Source: Arthrobacter alpinus (lineage in GTDB: Bacteria > Actinomycetota > Actinomycetes > Actinomycetales > Micrococcaceae). From it: a DNA stretch of 64,000 nucleotides. Below the pieces are notes generated by a model, which saw only the letters and a program-made list of their open reading frames with translations, searched no databases and was not told the DNA's origin. The DNA lies in NCBI RefSeq assembly GCF_900105965.1, contig NZ_FNTV01000001.1, positions 3,410,001 to 3,474,000 on the forward strand, written 5' to 3'. Shown in pieces: positions 1 through 7,950 of this stretch (its first letter is position 1; every line of letters begins with the position of its first letter). Both the position numbers and the translations under genes were made by a program.

Positions 1-546
1 GTGGAGGTATTTATCTCCAAGGGCCCGTCAGAAGTTCAGATTCCCAGAGATATTGCGGGGAGAACCGACGGCGAGGTGCGCTCCATACTCACCGGTCTGG
101 GACTGGTCCTGAATCTCAATGACATGGTCAATGATGGTCAGATCGGTGCCAACCTTGTGGTCACCTCCGATCCTGCTCCGGGTGAGACAGTGCCTGCTGG
201 CACTGCTGTTACGTTGAAAATCTCCACTGGTCGGGTCCAGATCCCGTCCTTGTTTGACCTGACCAAGGACCCGGCAGGCGTCCAGGAAACGGTGACTGCG
301 GCGCTCAAGAAGGTTTCACCTTTCCTGGAGGTGACCTTTGAGGAGGCGGAGAACTCCGTTGTCACGCCCGGCATGGTCACAAATCAATCGATTTCCGCCG
401 GCACTCTCGTGGAACAACATACAAGCATTGTTGTGACTTTAGCCAAGGCGCCACCTTCCCCCCAGCCCACGGCCACCCCTACGCCGTCGGCAGATCCAAC
501 AGAGGAAGCGACCACACCACCTAAAAAGAGCAGGGGGCAGGACTAA
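1..546 (+). CDS. pknB: PknB-type Ser/Thr protein kinase, C-terminal PASTA region (5' partial)
   Basis: The reading frame is already open at base 1 and only the extracellular end of the protein is present. Two full PASTA units are visible, at about codons 14–78 and 79–147, each opening with a V-Q-I-P motif and ending in a T(L/V)KIS/VVTLAK-like strand, after the tail of an earlier one. A Pro/Thr-rich tail of about 30 residues follows and ends in KKSRGQD. PASTA repeats sense muropeptides or lipid II and are typical of actinobacterial PknB. The next gene is a PabA/TrpG amidotransferase in the opposite direction, as in other actinobacteria. The kinase domain and membrane segment lie outside the window, so the kinase assignment rests on PASTA repeats plus gene order. 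The GTG at base 1 is an internal valine codon, not a start. Confidence 0.88.
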   Translation: MEVFISKGPSEVQIPRDIAGRTDGEVRSILTGLGLVLNLNDMVNDGQIGANLVVTSDPAPGETVPAGTAVTLKISTGRVQIPSLFDLTKDPAGVQETVTAALKKVSPFLEVTFEEAENSVVTPGMVTNQSISAGTLVEQHTSIVVTLAKAPPSPQPTATPTPSADPTEEATTPPKKSRGQD

Positions 547-588
547 CCGCCAGTAAGCACTGGCCGTTACTCCTGCGAGAATTCCCTG

Positions 589-1227
589 CTAGCTGTTGAT
601 GAGCGGGCTTAGGGTTGCAGCCTTGGCGGCTGCGCCAGCCAAGCCCACGGATTCAAGCCAGTTACCCAACATTGTGTATCCGCCCTCGGTAAGGACGGAT
701 TCGGGGTGGAACTGGACACCGCACAGGGGTGCGCTCTTGTGCGCCAGACCCATGATCACGCCGTCGGACGTTTCCGCAGTCACTTCCAGAACCTCTGGAA
801 TACTGTCTGGAACGGCTGAAAGAGAATGGTAGCGGGTGGCAGTCACCGGGCTGGGCAGGCCCGCAAAAACGCTCGTACCGCGGTGGTGAACCTCGCTGGT
901 CTTTCCGTGCATGAGCTGTTCGGCATGGGTAACCACACCGCCATAGGCTTCGGCCAGGGCCTGGTGACCAAGGCACACACCCAGCATGGGCTTGGCGTTC
1001 TCGCCACACCACTTGATTAGGTCGATGCACACACCTGCCTCTGCAGGGGTGCCCGGCCCGGGGGAGACTAGAACGCCGTCGCGCCCGGTGGCAAGTTCAA
1101 TGGCTTCTTCAAGCGTGACGTCGTCGTTACGCACAACAGTTGTCTCGGCACCGAGCTGCTGCAAGTAGCCAACCAGGGTGTAGACAAAGCTGTCGTAGTT
1201 ATCAATGACAAGAATCCGAACTGACAT
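589..1227 (-). CDS. pabA: Class I glutamine amidotransferase, anthranilate/aminodeoxychorismate synthase component II
   Basis: The 212-residue product supplies ammonia from glutamine to a chorismate-using partner (anthranilate or 4-amino-4-deoxychorismate synthase). The N-terminus ILVIDNYDSF, the nucleophile elbow GVCLGHQ (Cys85) and the FHPES motif (His174, Glu176) form the complete class I GATase triad. No component I gene is nearby, so TrpG and PabA roles cannot be separated. An in-frame ATG 18 bases upstream exists, but the stop of the upstream 54-codon gene (TGA at 1231–1229) falls one base before the ATG at 1227. That tight junction argues for this start and for translational coupling in a sortase–small membrane protein–amidotransferase operon. 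Actinobacterial genomes often keep this gene beside pknB. Confidence 0.9.
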   Translation of the reverse strand: MSVRILVIDNYDSFVYTLVGYLQQLGAETTVVRNDDVTLEEAIELATGRDGVLVSPGPGTPAEAGVCIDLIKWCGENAKPMLGVCLGHQALAEAYGGVVTHAEQLMHGKTSEVHHRGTSVFAGLPSPVTATRYHSLSAVPDSIPEVLEVTAETSDGVIMGLAHKSAPLCGVQFHPESVLTEGGYTMLGNWLESVGLAGAAAKAATLSPLINS

Positions 1228-1228
1228 G

Positions 1229-1393
1229 TCAGACTCCACCGCCAATCGTTGAATCGGTAAGGGGGTTGAACTGGCTCAACCAAGGGAAAACAAACTGCAT
1301 CAACACCAGAACCGCGGCAACGACGAAGAGGATGGCGGTGACGATGCGGAACCACAAGGGCCCTGGTAGATGCCTAAAGATCCAGCCGTACAT
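1229..1393 (-). CDS. 54-residue single-pass membrane protein between sortase and amidotransferase
   Basis: This frame of 54 codons is packed between two genes: its ATG at 1393 lies two bases after the sortase stop, and its TGA lies one base before the amidotransferase ATG. The product begins MYGWIFRHLPGPLWFR, has one strongly hydrophobic segment at about residues 17–36, then a short polar tail (LTDSTIGGGV). I recognise no named family. The spacing and the clean hydrophobic helix flanked by Arg/His make a real coding gene likely. A role linked to the sortase or to the cell envelope is inference from position only. Confidence 0.75.
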   Translation of the reverse strand: MYGWIFRHLPGPLWFRIVTAILFVVAAVLVLMQFVFPWLSQFNPLTDSTIGGGV

Positions 1394-1395
1394 GC

Positions 1396-2280
1396 TCAGC
1401 CTTTCTGATTCGCTGCGACTTGGTTCGCAATGGCGGCCGGGGGACCGGCACTGGCTGGCTGCCAGGATTCCATCACAGAGTAAGCAATGATGCGTTCCTC
1501 GGCGCCAAAGCGGGGATTGCAGCTGGTCATGGTCATGAACCGTTCCGTGGGCGTCACACCGGCTTGTGTGGGCACGGGCAGCAGAACGTCGCCGCGATTG
1601 GGCAATACGATCTGGTTGTTGCGGAACACATACGTGTAATAGCCATCCTTGGTTTGGACGTAAATCTTGTCCCCCGGAACCAGTGTGTGAATGGCATCGA
1701 GGACAGCGCCGTGAGTCTGTCGGTGGCCCGCCACGGCGAAGTTCCCAACACCTCCGGGCATGGTGGAACTGTCATAGCGCCCCAGCCCCAAAGTATCGAG
1801 TTGAGCCTGCTGGACGCCTTCAACGAGGGGGCGGCTGTAGGTGGGACCGAAGCGCGGGATGTAAACAACACCAAAAACGGAGCTGAGTTCCGTGGGTTCG
1901 TCCATAACAATCGGCGGTCCGAAATCCGCCGGGACATCCGGCGCGGGTGGAGTTATCGGCCCCTGGAACTCATGGGCAAATTGCGAAACGGCAGCCTGTT
2001 GCGCGGTATTGGCTTCGATATTTGTCCACCACAGTTCCCACACAACGAAGAGTAGCAAGATGACACCGGCGGTGATAAGAAGCTCGCCCATGACTTGAAT
2101 TAGGGTGCGAAAGAAGCCCTGCTTGGGTTGTGCAGCGCGTCTACGCCGTTCAGACCGCTTGCGCTGGGTGCGAACCCTTGTATTCCCGGAGATCAACTCA
2201 TCGACGCCCACAGCTTTTTCGGCACTGCTCGGCGAGTGAACCACGCGGGTCTCCTGACTGAAGTTGGGCGGTAAAGTCAT
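1396..2280 (-). CDS. Class E sortase (membrane-anchored transpeptidase)
   Basis: The 294-residue protein has a basic cytoplasmic N-terminus (RTQRKRSERRRR, residues 37–48), one membrane span at about 62–85, then an extracellular sortase domain. The catalytic set is complete: His186 in VAGHRQTHG, Cys254 in TMTSCNPRFG and Arg263 in EERII. Class E sortases of high-GC Gram-positives attach proteins with LAXTG-type signals to the cell wall; I saw no obvious substrate in this window. It is the first gene of a three-gene operon on the minus strand and diverges from crgA. The neighbourhood of crgA and pknB is a cell-division and envelope locus. Confidence 0.9.
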   Translation of the reverse strand: MTLPPNFSQETRVVHSPSSAEKAVGVDELISGNTRVRTQRKRSERRRRAAQPKQGFFRTLIQVMGELLITAGVILLLFVVWELWWTNIEANTAQQAAVSQFAHEFQGPITPPAPDVPADFGPPIVMDEPTELSSVFGVVYIPRFGPTYSRPLVEGVQQAQLDTLGLGRYDSSTMPGGVGNFAVAGHRQTHGAVLDAIHTLVPGDKIYVQTKDGYYTYVFRNNQIVLPNRGDVLLPVPTQAGVTPTERFMTMTSCNPRFGAEERIIAYSVMESWQPASAGPPAAIANQVAANQKG

Positions 2281-2437
2281 GCGATCTGTGGCTGCGTTAA
2301 ATACAGCTAGAATTACGTCAACAATAGCGTCAGTTCACTAGCCGGGAACAATTCGCTCAGCAATGACACAGCTAATGAACCGTCAGCCAACCCACCGAGT
2401 GGATCGTTGTGATCGGTCCCAATGTCAAGGAGCCCTT

Positions 2438-2692
2438 GTGCCCGAGTCAAAACCGCGTCGCCGCCCCACGAAGGCCCCGGTTCAAACACCGTCCGCAAAA
2501 ACTCAGCAGCCCAACGCTGTTTGGTTCCTTCCCGTCATGGTCAGCTTGATGCTGATTGGCTTGGTCTGGATCATCACTTACTACATCTCCGATGGTAAGT
2601 TCCCGATTCCCAACATCAGCAACTGGAACATCGGCATTGGTTTCGGTATTGCCTTGGCCGGTTTCATGATGACCACGCGCTGGCGCAGCTAA
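2438..2692 (+). CDS. crgA: Cell division protein CrgA
   Basis: An 84-residue protein with a basic N-terminal tail (ESKPRRRPTK) and two membrane spans at about residues 28–50 and 62–78, ending in TTRWRS. Length, two-span layout and position opposite a sortase near pknB match CrgA, a divisome protein of actinobacteria that contacts FtsZ, FtsI and FtsQ and is linked to septal peptidoglycan synthesis. I chose the GTG at 2438 because an AAGGAG ribosome-binding site sits at 2427–2432. The longer frame from an upstream ATG at 2363 adds 25 residues unlike the family and has no such site. Confidence 0.88.
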   Translation: MPESKPRRRPTKAPVQTPSAKTQQPNAVWFLPVMVSLMLIGLVWIITYYISDGKFPIPNISNWNIGIGFGIALAGFMMTTRWRS

Positions 2693-2702
2693 GCCTCAGG
2701 GC

Positions 2703-3023
2703 TCACTTATCTTTTTTGCCTGAATTTTTCGGCTTCACCGAGGCGCTCTCAACGTAGCGGCCTTCGGCACCCCGAGCGGCGTGGCCCGGCACATCACCGG
2801 CCGTCCCATAGTCGGCTTCAACAAAAGTGCCGCTCTCGGCGTCCGTGAGGGGATCCTCGGTGCCGGCTGGGCCATAGTCACCTTCGATGTAGCGGCCCAC
2901 CGGGTCACCGGGCTTACGACTGTCTTGAGTTCCGGCGCTCCCGTACTTCCCCTGCACATAACGTCCCCGGGCAGCATTTTCCTGCTGGGTATTCTCTGGG
3001 TTGGATTCATCCTTGTTGGACAT
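2703..3023 (-). CDS. Small hydrophilic protein with GRYVxGxYGxAGT-type repeats
   Basis: The 106-residue product is highly polar, with no signal peptide or membrane span. It contains three imperfect repeats of about 22–23 residues (residues 20–42, 43–64, 65–87) and the start of a fourth at 88. Each opens with Gly-Arg-Tyr-(Val/Ile) or Gly-Thr-Phe-Val, followed by an acidic or basic pair, Asp/Lys-Tyr-Gly and Ala-Gly-Thr/Asp. The C-terminus is lysine-rich (KPKNSGKKDK). I do not recognise the family; similar short repeats are annotated as hypothetical in related actinobacteria as far as I recall. It converges on crgA, with its stop 10 bases from the crgA stop. Repeat structure and codon use look like a genuine gene; the function is unknown. 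Confidence 0.7.
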   Translation of the reverse strand: MSNKDESNPENTQQENAARGRYVQGKYGSAGTQDSRKPGDPVGRYIEGDYGPAGTEDPLTDAESGTFVEADYGTAGDVPGHAARGAEGRYVESASVKPKNSGKKDK

Positions 3024-3095
3024 TGCGCCGCCCTGCTCTCCATTTCAGCAAAATCGTCCGCCAATTTGGCCGACGAAGGTCCCCGTGTTTTCAGT

Positions 3096-3173
3096 CTAGC
3101 CACCCCTCGGTTTCGCGGACAGGGCAAGGTTGTTTCGATACCGACGGTGTTGGTGCCAAGAATGACCACACAT
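3096..3173 (-). CDS. Possible 25-codon leader peptide with a strong ribosome-binding site
   Basis: On the minus strand an AGGAGG sits at about 3185–3180, six bases before an ATG at 3173. The frame runs 25 codons (MCGHSWHQHRRYRNN...) to a TAG at 3098–3096. The peptide is rich in His and Arg. It lies in the otherwise empty 292 bases between the repeat protein and the LuxR-type regulator, about 70 bases upstream of the repeat-protein start. It could be a regulatory leader or chance. The Shine–Dalgarno match is the only positive evidence. Confidence 0.25.
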   Translation of the reverse strand: MCGHSWHQHRRYRNNLALSAKPRGG

Positions 3174-3315
3174 GGGCTTCCTCCTAAAAGTGAGGCCGCT
3201 AACAGGTTCCGTGCATCATCAGGACAGCGAGGTCTTTGTGGGCACGACTCGCGTGGTGACTACCGATTTTTTGGCGTGCACGACCCTACCTGTGTTCATT
3301 CCGGCAGCTCACTAC

Positions 3316-5973
3316 TTATGAGTGGTTAACCCTGACGCCGTCTTTTTCACCTTCGTAGTTCATGAGCCCCGACAATTGTTCACGAGACTGAATGTCCAGT
3401 TTGATGAAGGTCCTGTAGAGGTGGCCTTCAATGGTTCGTAACGAGACATTGAGCCTGCCCGCGATAGCATTGTTTGTCTCGCCTTGCGCCACCAAGAGGG
3501 CTATTTGGTGCTCTCGCCGGGTCATCTTTGGCTGGTCCATGGTTTGGAACACCGGTGACACCAGCCCGGGCATCTGTTCCCGCATGGCAACTACCTTGCT
3601 GGCAGTCTTGCGGCTCTTGTGAACTTTGCCGCTGTCATGAAATTTCTTCAGCGCATGTGTTGCCAGTTCAACAGCAATCAGTTCAAAGCCGAAGTCCATG
3701 GCCGTGGCGCTTGCCTGATCTAGGGTCGCAGGATCTTGGGAGCGCAGGGCCATTGACCAGTGGACAAAAAATTCCTTGCTGCCCGATTCCAGTTTTGCCG
3801 CTACCTCGGCAAGTCTGTCGATCGAGGTGGGATCTCCAATGCGCACCATAAGAGTAAGGACTGTCAGCTCAATTCCAAGATAGCCGTGGGACTGACATTC
3901 TCTCTGCAGACTTCTTAGCCGGGACATACCCAGATCCGTCTGACCCGTCATGAATTGAGCCGCGGCTGCGTAGGCGGCGCTTTCCAAGGCATAGAGCTTT
4001 CCGCTACGGCGTCCCAGAGATGCCATCTGTGCCAGGCAATCTTGCGAGCCTTTCAGGTCCCCGCGCATCACCTTGCAATAGGCCATGAGTCCCAGGCCGG
4101 TGGACAGCACAGACCATGGGTCGTAGTCGTTGAGTGCGCCCACAGCGGCTTCTAGGGAAATCAAGGCCTCTTCAATATGACCGCGCCGGCACTGCATCAT
4201 GGCCGCGGCTAAATCACGCATGCCGCCGGCATAGAGCATCATGTCAGGATTAGTGAACGTTGCCGGGTCCAAAGCAACCCGCACGTGTTCCCATGCACCG
4301 TCATAAATGAATGCCGCAACCGCGCGAGTGTAGGCCAAAATGGCAATGTCCGGCCGAGGGAAGCCTTCCGGGCTCTCCAGATCGCCGATTACTTCCATCG
4401 CCAGCTTAACAGCGCCGCTCATTTGCCCCCTCGACCTGAGAATCTCACAGTTCAGTGATTTCAGCAGAACCCTGTCGCAGACATTTTGAGTTAGCGGATG
4501 TTCTAAGAGTGCTTCGATCCGTTCAGAGGCATGGTTGATGTCCCCCAAGGAGACTTCCTTGATGGCATGAATCATGAGCACATCGATGTCAGACCGGGTG
4601 GAGTTCTGGTTCAGGCCGACACTTCCGAAGCGGCGCACATAGCTGGCATAGACATCCTTAAATTGAGCTTGGTAATCCTGTTCAGAAATGTGGCTCAGGT
4701 TGAAGGCACGAAGGGCACTGGCTGCTACCTCGGGGGAGGCCGCGAGTTCAAGGGCCTGCCGGGCTGTCATCCTTGCATCATCCGGAGCATTTTGATTCAG
4801 CTGGGCGATGGAATGTTCGGCTAGCAACGCTGCGGCGTTCTCGTTACTAACTCGGGTCCCGCTAAATTGCAGCGCTTCTGTGGGGCGCATGAGCTGATTG
4901 GCCCAGACCGCAGCTTTCAAAATCCGTTCGTCGTCAACAGGCAAACCGCAGTCAAGGGACCATCGCGTGAAGTTGATCAACACTTCAGGATTTGAGGCGT
5001 CATCCACGGGCATGAGTTGTGAAACTTCACCGAGATATCCGCGGCTACGGCCTACGGGGATCATTCCCCGAATAGCCGGTGCCGTGACTTGGCGAGCTAG
5101 GCGCATGGTGAGAACCGTGCCAGGGACAATCTCCACCAAATCGCGTTGTTGTATGTCATCGATAGTTTCTGCCCCTGTCAGATCAAGCAAGACATCCAGG
5201 GGCACTGATCCTGCCAGCGCAAGGATTTCAAGAATCCGCCGGGTCTCCGCGGGCACGCGGTCGAGATCCATCTGCAGAAACTCCCACGTTTCAGCGCCCA
5301 ATCTGTCTTTTGGATGGTCCAGGATCCACACGTTATTTACTTGTCGCAGGGAGCCTTCCTCCTGGGCTCCGGCTACCAACCCGTGGAGCACAAGCGGATT
5401 GCCGGAAGAACGGCTGGCCAGATAGTCGGCCGTGCCTACCGCCACTTTTCCGCCGAGGAGACTTTCCAGAAAGGATTGCACGTCACCAGGCTGCATGGGA
5501 GCTAGCTCAAAACGCGTCAGGTGACCATCGCGCCAGAGCTCCCGAAGGTAGCTGTGCTGACTACCGGGCTGGTCCACCAAGATCAATTTTGCATCCGATG
5601 ACATGACGGTCTGAAGAATGATGGCGGCGCTTTGACTGTCAAGATACTCGGCGTTATCGACCATAAGGACAACACAGTTGGAGTTCGCCCTTGCCGCAGT
5701 TATTTGATCCAGCAACCCGTTGAGAACCTCGTAGTATTCACTGCTGCGCACCAATTTCGAGCCAACCCGAGCATTAACGGCACCAAAGGGGATGGCTGCC
5801 AAAGCCTTGCTTGCCGTTAGCCTGATGGTTACCGTGTCGGCACCTAAGGCAGCAAGAACCTGTCCCAGCATCCAGGTCTTTCCTGCACCTCGGGAGCCAA
5901 CAATCAGCACGCCTCGAGTTGAGCTGGAGGTCAGCTCATTAACGATGTCCCCAACATTGGCACGTCGAGCCAC
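3316..5973 (-). CDS. Large LuxR-family ATPase transcriptional regulator (LAL type)
   Basis: The 885-residue protein has an N-terminal P-loop ATPase domain with Walker A GSRGAGKT (26–33) and Walker B VVLMVDNAEY (Asp106). A long helical region of TPR-like character runs from about 350 to 800. A C-terminal LuxR helix-turn-helix (about 819–875, containing TRREHQIALLVAQGETNNAI and NVSLRTIEGHLYRTF) completes the MalT/LAL architecture. Such regulators use ATP-dependent oligomerisation and an inducer to activate carbohydrate or secondary-metabolite genes. It stands alone, with nearly 400 bases upstream free of genes and no obvious target operon beside it. The inducer cannot be told from sequence. Confidence 0.85.
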   Translation of the reverse strand: MARRANVGDIVNELTSSSTRGVLIVGSRGAGKTWMLGQVLAALGADTVTIRLTASKALAAIPFGAVNARVGSKLVRSSEYYEVLNGLLDQITAARANSNCVVLMVDNAEYLDSQSAAIILQTVMSSDAKLILVDQPGSQHSYLRELWRDGHLTRFELAPMQPGDVQSFLESLLGGKVAVGTADYLASRSSGNPLVLHGLVAGAQEEGSLRQVNNVWILDHPKDRLGAETWEFLQMDLDRVPAETRRILEILALAGSVPLDVLLDLTGAETIDDIQQRDLVEIVPGTVLTMRLARQVTAPAIRGMIPVGRSRGYLGEVSQLMPVDDASNPEVLINFTRWSLDCGLPVDDERILKAAVWANQLMRPTEALQFSGTRVSNENAAALLAEHSIAQLNQNAPDDARMTARQALELAASPEVAASALRAFNLSHISEQDYQAQFKDVYASYVRRFGSVGLNQNSTRSDIDVLMIHAIKEVSLGDINHASERIEALLEHPLTQNVCDRVLLKSLNCEILRSRGQMSGAVKLAMEVIGDLESPEGFPRPDIAILAYTRAVAAFIYDGAWEHVRVALDPATFTNPDMMLYAGGMRDLAAAMMQCRRGHIEEALISLEAAVGALNDYDPWSVLSTGLGLMAYCKVMRGDLKGSQDCLAQMASLGRRSGKLYALESAAYAAAAQFMTGQTDLGMSRLRSLQRECQSHGYLGIELTVLTLMVRIGDPTSIDRLAEVAAKLESGSKEFFVHWSMALRSQDPATLDQASATAMDFGFELIAVELATHALKKFHDSGKVHKSRKTASKVVAMREQMPGLVSPVFQTMDQPKMTRREHQIALLVAQGETNNAIAGRLNVSLRTIEGHLYRTFIKLDIQSREQLSGLMNYEGEKDGVRVNHS

Positions 5974-6371
5974 ACGTCCTCATTTCACGTCATGAAAACC
6001 CAAATTGCCGGGTATCAATGCCAACGGCTCCACCCGGTTATGGACGGTGCTCGTTCATGTAAACACTAAAGCTATCTTCAGTGTAGGGACACTGCGACGC
6101 TTCTGCCCGTGCCGGGACCACAAACTGGAAACTATCGTCCTGGATGTCATTCGGAAGTCATATTGGGGGAAGCCGCCCACTCGGAGTTTCCCCACGGCAC
6201 CGCCACAATGTTGTGACTATTCTTTGAGTGGTGCTGCCTCGCTGACTGGCCGTAAGGCAACTTGTAGGATCCCGTACCGTCTGTCACCAGTGGACCGCTC
6301 TGACCTGCGGTGATGCTAGGACCTGGATCCTGGAAATTCCCAGTTTCGTGCCACTTGCCTATGAAATGGAT
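5974..6371. other. Intergenic stretch upstream of the LAL regulator
   Basis: About 400 bases separate the start of the LAL regulator from the end of the acetyltransferase gene. A 102-codon plus-strand frame here (6005–6313) has no ribosome-binding site and no domain-like character. I see no tRNA, strong hairpin or repeat. It presumably holds the regulator's promoter, but I cannot point to a convincing -35/-10 pair. Confidence 0.5.
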
Positions 6372-6827
6372 CTAGACCAGGCAACATGCAAAGGTCAGCA
6401 TGGGCAAACCACCAAGTGGATGATCCTCTCTGAGGCCTACTTGCGTCAGCCCAGCCGACTCGTACAAGCGGATCGCCTTGGTGTTGCCTTCTCGCACCTG
6501 CAACTCGAATCGCCTGTAGCCAGCTTCACTGGCCCTGAGCAGAGCATCAGCCAAGAGCGCACGGCCGCCGCCTTGACTTGATTTATGCGGTTGCAAGGCG
6601 AGCATCGCCAAACGTGCCACGCATTCCCCGCCATCGACGGTTAGCGCGAAGCCGTTCACCTCACGCCCGAGAACAGCAAATCGGACGATTTGTCTGGTGA
6701 ACTTCTCGCGAGCACGGACTCCCACAGCTAAAGACTCCCCGATCCCGTCCCTCGCAGCCAAAGCTTCCAACCAAAGATCGACACAACGGTCTGCTTCACT
6801 TCCGAGCGCTCCAGCCCTAATTTCCAT
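6372..6827 (-). CDS. GNAT-family N-acetyltransferase
   Basis: A 151-residue single-domain protein. The acetyl-CoA-binding motif A is visible as the beta strand ARLAMLALQP followed by the pyrophosphate loop SSQGGGRALL (about residues 86–97). Motif B follows as GNTKAIRLYESAGL (about 115–128). The length is normal for the GNAT fold. The substrate (amino group of a small molecule, peptide or protein) cannot be inferred. It diverges from the flavin-reductase-like gene across the DnaA-box cluster at 7.0–7.4 kb. Confidence 0.82.
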   Translation of the reverse strand: MEIRAGALGSEADRCVDLWLEALAARDGIGESLAVGVRAREKFTRQIVRFAVLGREVNGFALTVDGGECVARLAMLALQPHKSSQGGGRALLADALLRASEAGYRRFELQVREGNTKAIRLYESAGLTQVGLREDHPLGGLPMLTFACCLV

Positions 6828-7012
6828 TCCCCAAAGTACCGGGGTGCCCCCATATACCCAACATCACTTTGGATGGACTCCTGGGTCCTGAATATGGACT
6901 TGATAAGGACCGGAGGAACAAGGGAACCAGGCGATTGGTGACAACGTGGTGACGCTTGGAACCGGAACCAACAGTGCCCGTTGGAGAGGCAAGATTAATC
7001 ACTATCCCCAAG

Positions 7013-7401
7013 TTGTCCACAGTGTGGATAACTTTTTCCCACAACCCACAGTCTTATCCACCGCGGTTGACAACTTGTTCGAACTATCCACAACCCGTCT
7101 TCGAAGCTGTCGTTATCCCTAGTTGTTCACAAAGTTATCCACAGAAGTGGATAACTTTGTCTCGTCATCGCCCCGAACTCGGCAAAAATACCGTAGGAAA
7201 GTAATCCACAGCTGTGGAATTACATGTGTGTAACTTATACCCATTGTGCATAACCATGGGGATAACCACGTGTACGACGAACTTAAAACTACTAGAACTA
7301 CATGCCTGTAAGTTATGCCCACATGTGGACATCGCTGTGGATAAGTCTGGAAACATGCGACGATGAACTCATGGAACTTGCCGGCACCCTAGATATCCAC
7401 A
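7013..7401. other. Dense DnaA-box cluster outside the dnaA locus
   Basis: Three perfect TTATCCACA boxes lie at 7023–7031 (minus), 7135–7143 (plus) and 7336–7344 (minus), and one TTGTCCACA at 7013–7021 (plus). Boxes with one mismatch lie at 7054–7062, 7084–7092, 7123–7131, 7146–7154, 7202–7210, 7245–7253, 7324–7332 and 7393–7401. A near-perfect palindrome around a back-to-back box pair covers 7201–7223. The AT-richer stretch at about 7220–7320 lies inside the cluster. The two clusters flanking dnaA have fewer perfect boxes each. The stretch is a divergent gene gap, so its density is not explained by coding. It may titrate DnaA, regulate the flanking genes, or act as an accessory or former origin. 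The boxes are seen directly; the role is inferred. Confidence 0.75.
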
Positions 7402-7922
7402 GAGTTTTCCCACAGCCAACCACTCAGGATCAGGTTGACGAATACCGTCGTCTTAGTGCAGAACAGGCATCGGGTGTTGCTATCGTGAGCACCCGTCTTC
7501 GAGAGCGCGATTATGCCGCTACCGTGAGCTCGTACCTGTCAGTGTCCTATGACCCACCGACATTGTTGGTCAGCCTCTTTGCCGAAGCACGGATCGCCCA
7601 CGCCGTGGCGGAGTCTGGTTCTTGGGCTCTGTCCATACTCACGGCGGAACAAAAGGGCCACGCCAATTGGTTGGCTAGCCCGGGTAATCCCGTCGAGGGG
7701 CTGCTCAATCAGGTTGATTTTCGGCGCGGACCAGCCACTGGCAACGCCGTGATTGCGGGCGCACTGGCTTATTTTGAGGTAACCACTACGGCCATACACG
7801 AGGCTGCGACGCATCTGTTGGTGGTTGGCAATGTGGTGTCTATGGGAGAAGACGCGCCATGGAACAAGGATCAGTCCCCCTTGATTCATTACGCAGGCGA
7901 CTACCGGCGCCTGACGCCGTGA
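7371..7922 (+). CDS. Flavin reductase-like FMN-binding protein
   Basis: The product from ATG 7371 has 183 residues. It resembles the flavin reductase-like split-barrel domain: SGVAIVSTR, then YAATVSSYLSVSYDPPTLLV, with the family's pattern of SxSxDPPxLLV in which FMN is bound, then ARIAHAVAESGSWALSIL. These proteins usually pair with a monooxygenase or act as NAD(P)H:flavin oxidoreductases; no partner is adjacent. The frame stays open to an ATG at 7302, but the added 23 residues are encoded by DnaA-box sequence (7324–7344) and do not look like protein, so I prefer 7371. No strong ribosome-binding site settles it. It converges on the rhomboid gene with a 28-base gap. Confidence 0.78.
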   Translation: MELAGTLDIHRVFPQPTTQDQVDEYRRLSAEQASGVAIVSTRLRERDYAATVSSYLSVSYDPPTLLVSLFAEARIAHAVAESGSWALSILTAEQKGHANWLASPGNPVEGLLNQVDFRRGPATGNAVIAGALAYFEVTTTAIHEAATHLLVVGNVVSMGEDAPWNKDQSPLIHYAGDYRRLTP

Positions 7923-7950
7923 CTGGAGCCTGGCTCCGAAGCAAGCCTGA

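Noticed and set aside
6005..6313. A 102-codon frame upstream of the LAL regulator
   Set aside because: No ribosome-binding site and no protein-like pattern. It lies where the regulator's promoter is expected.
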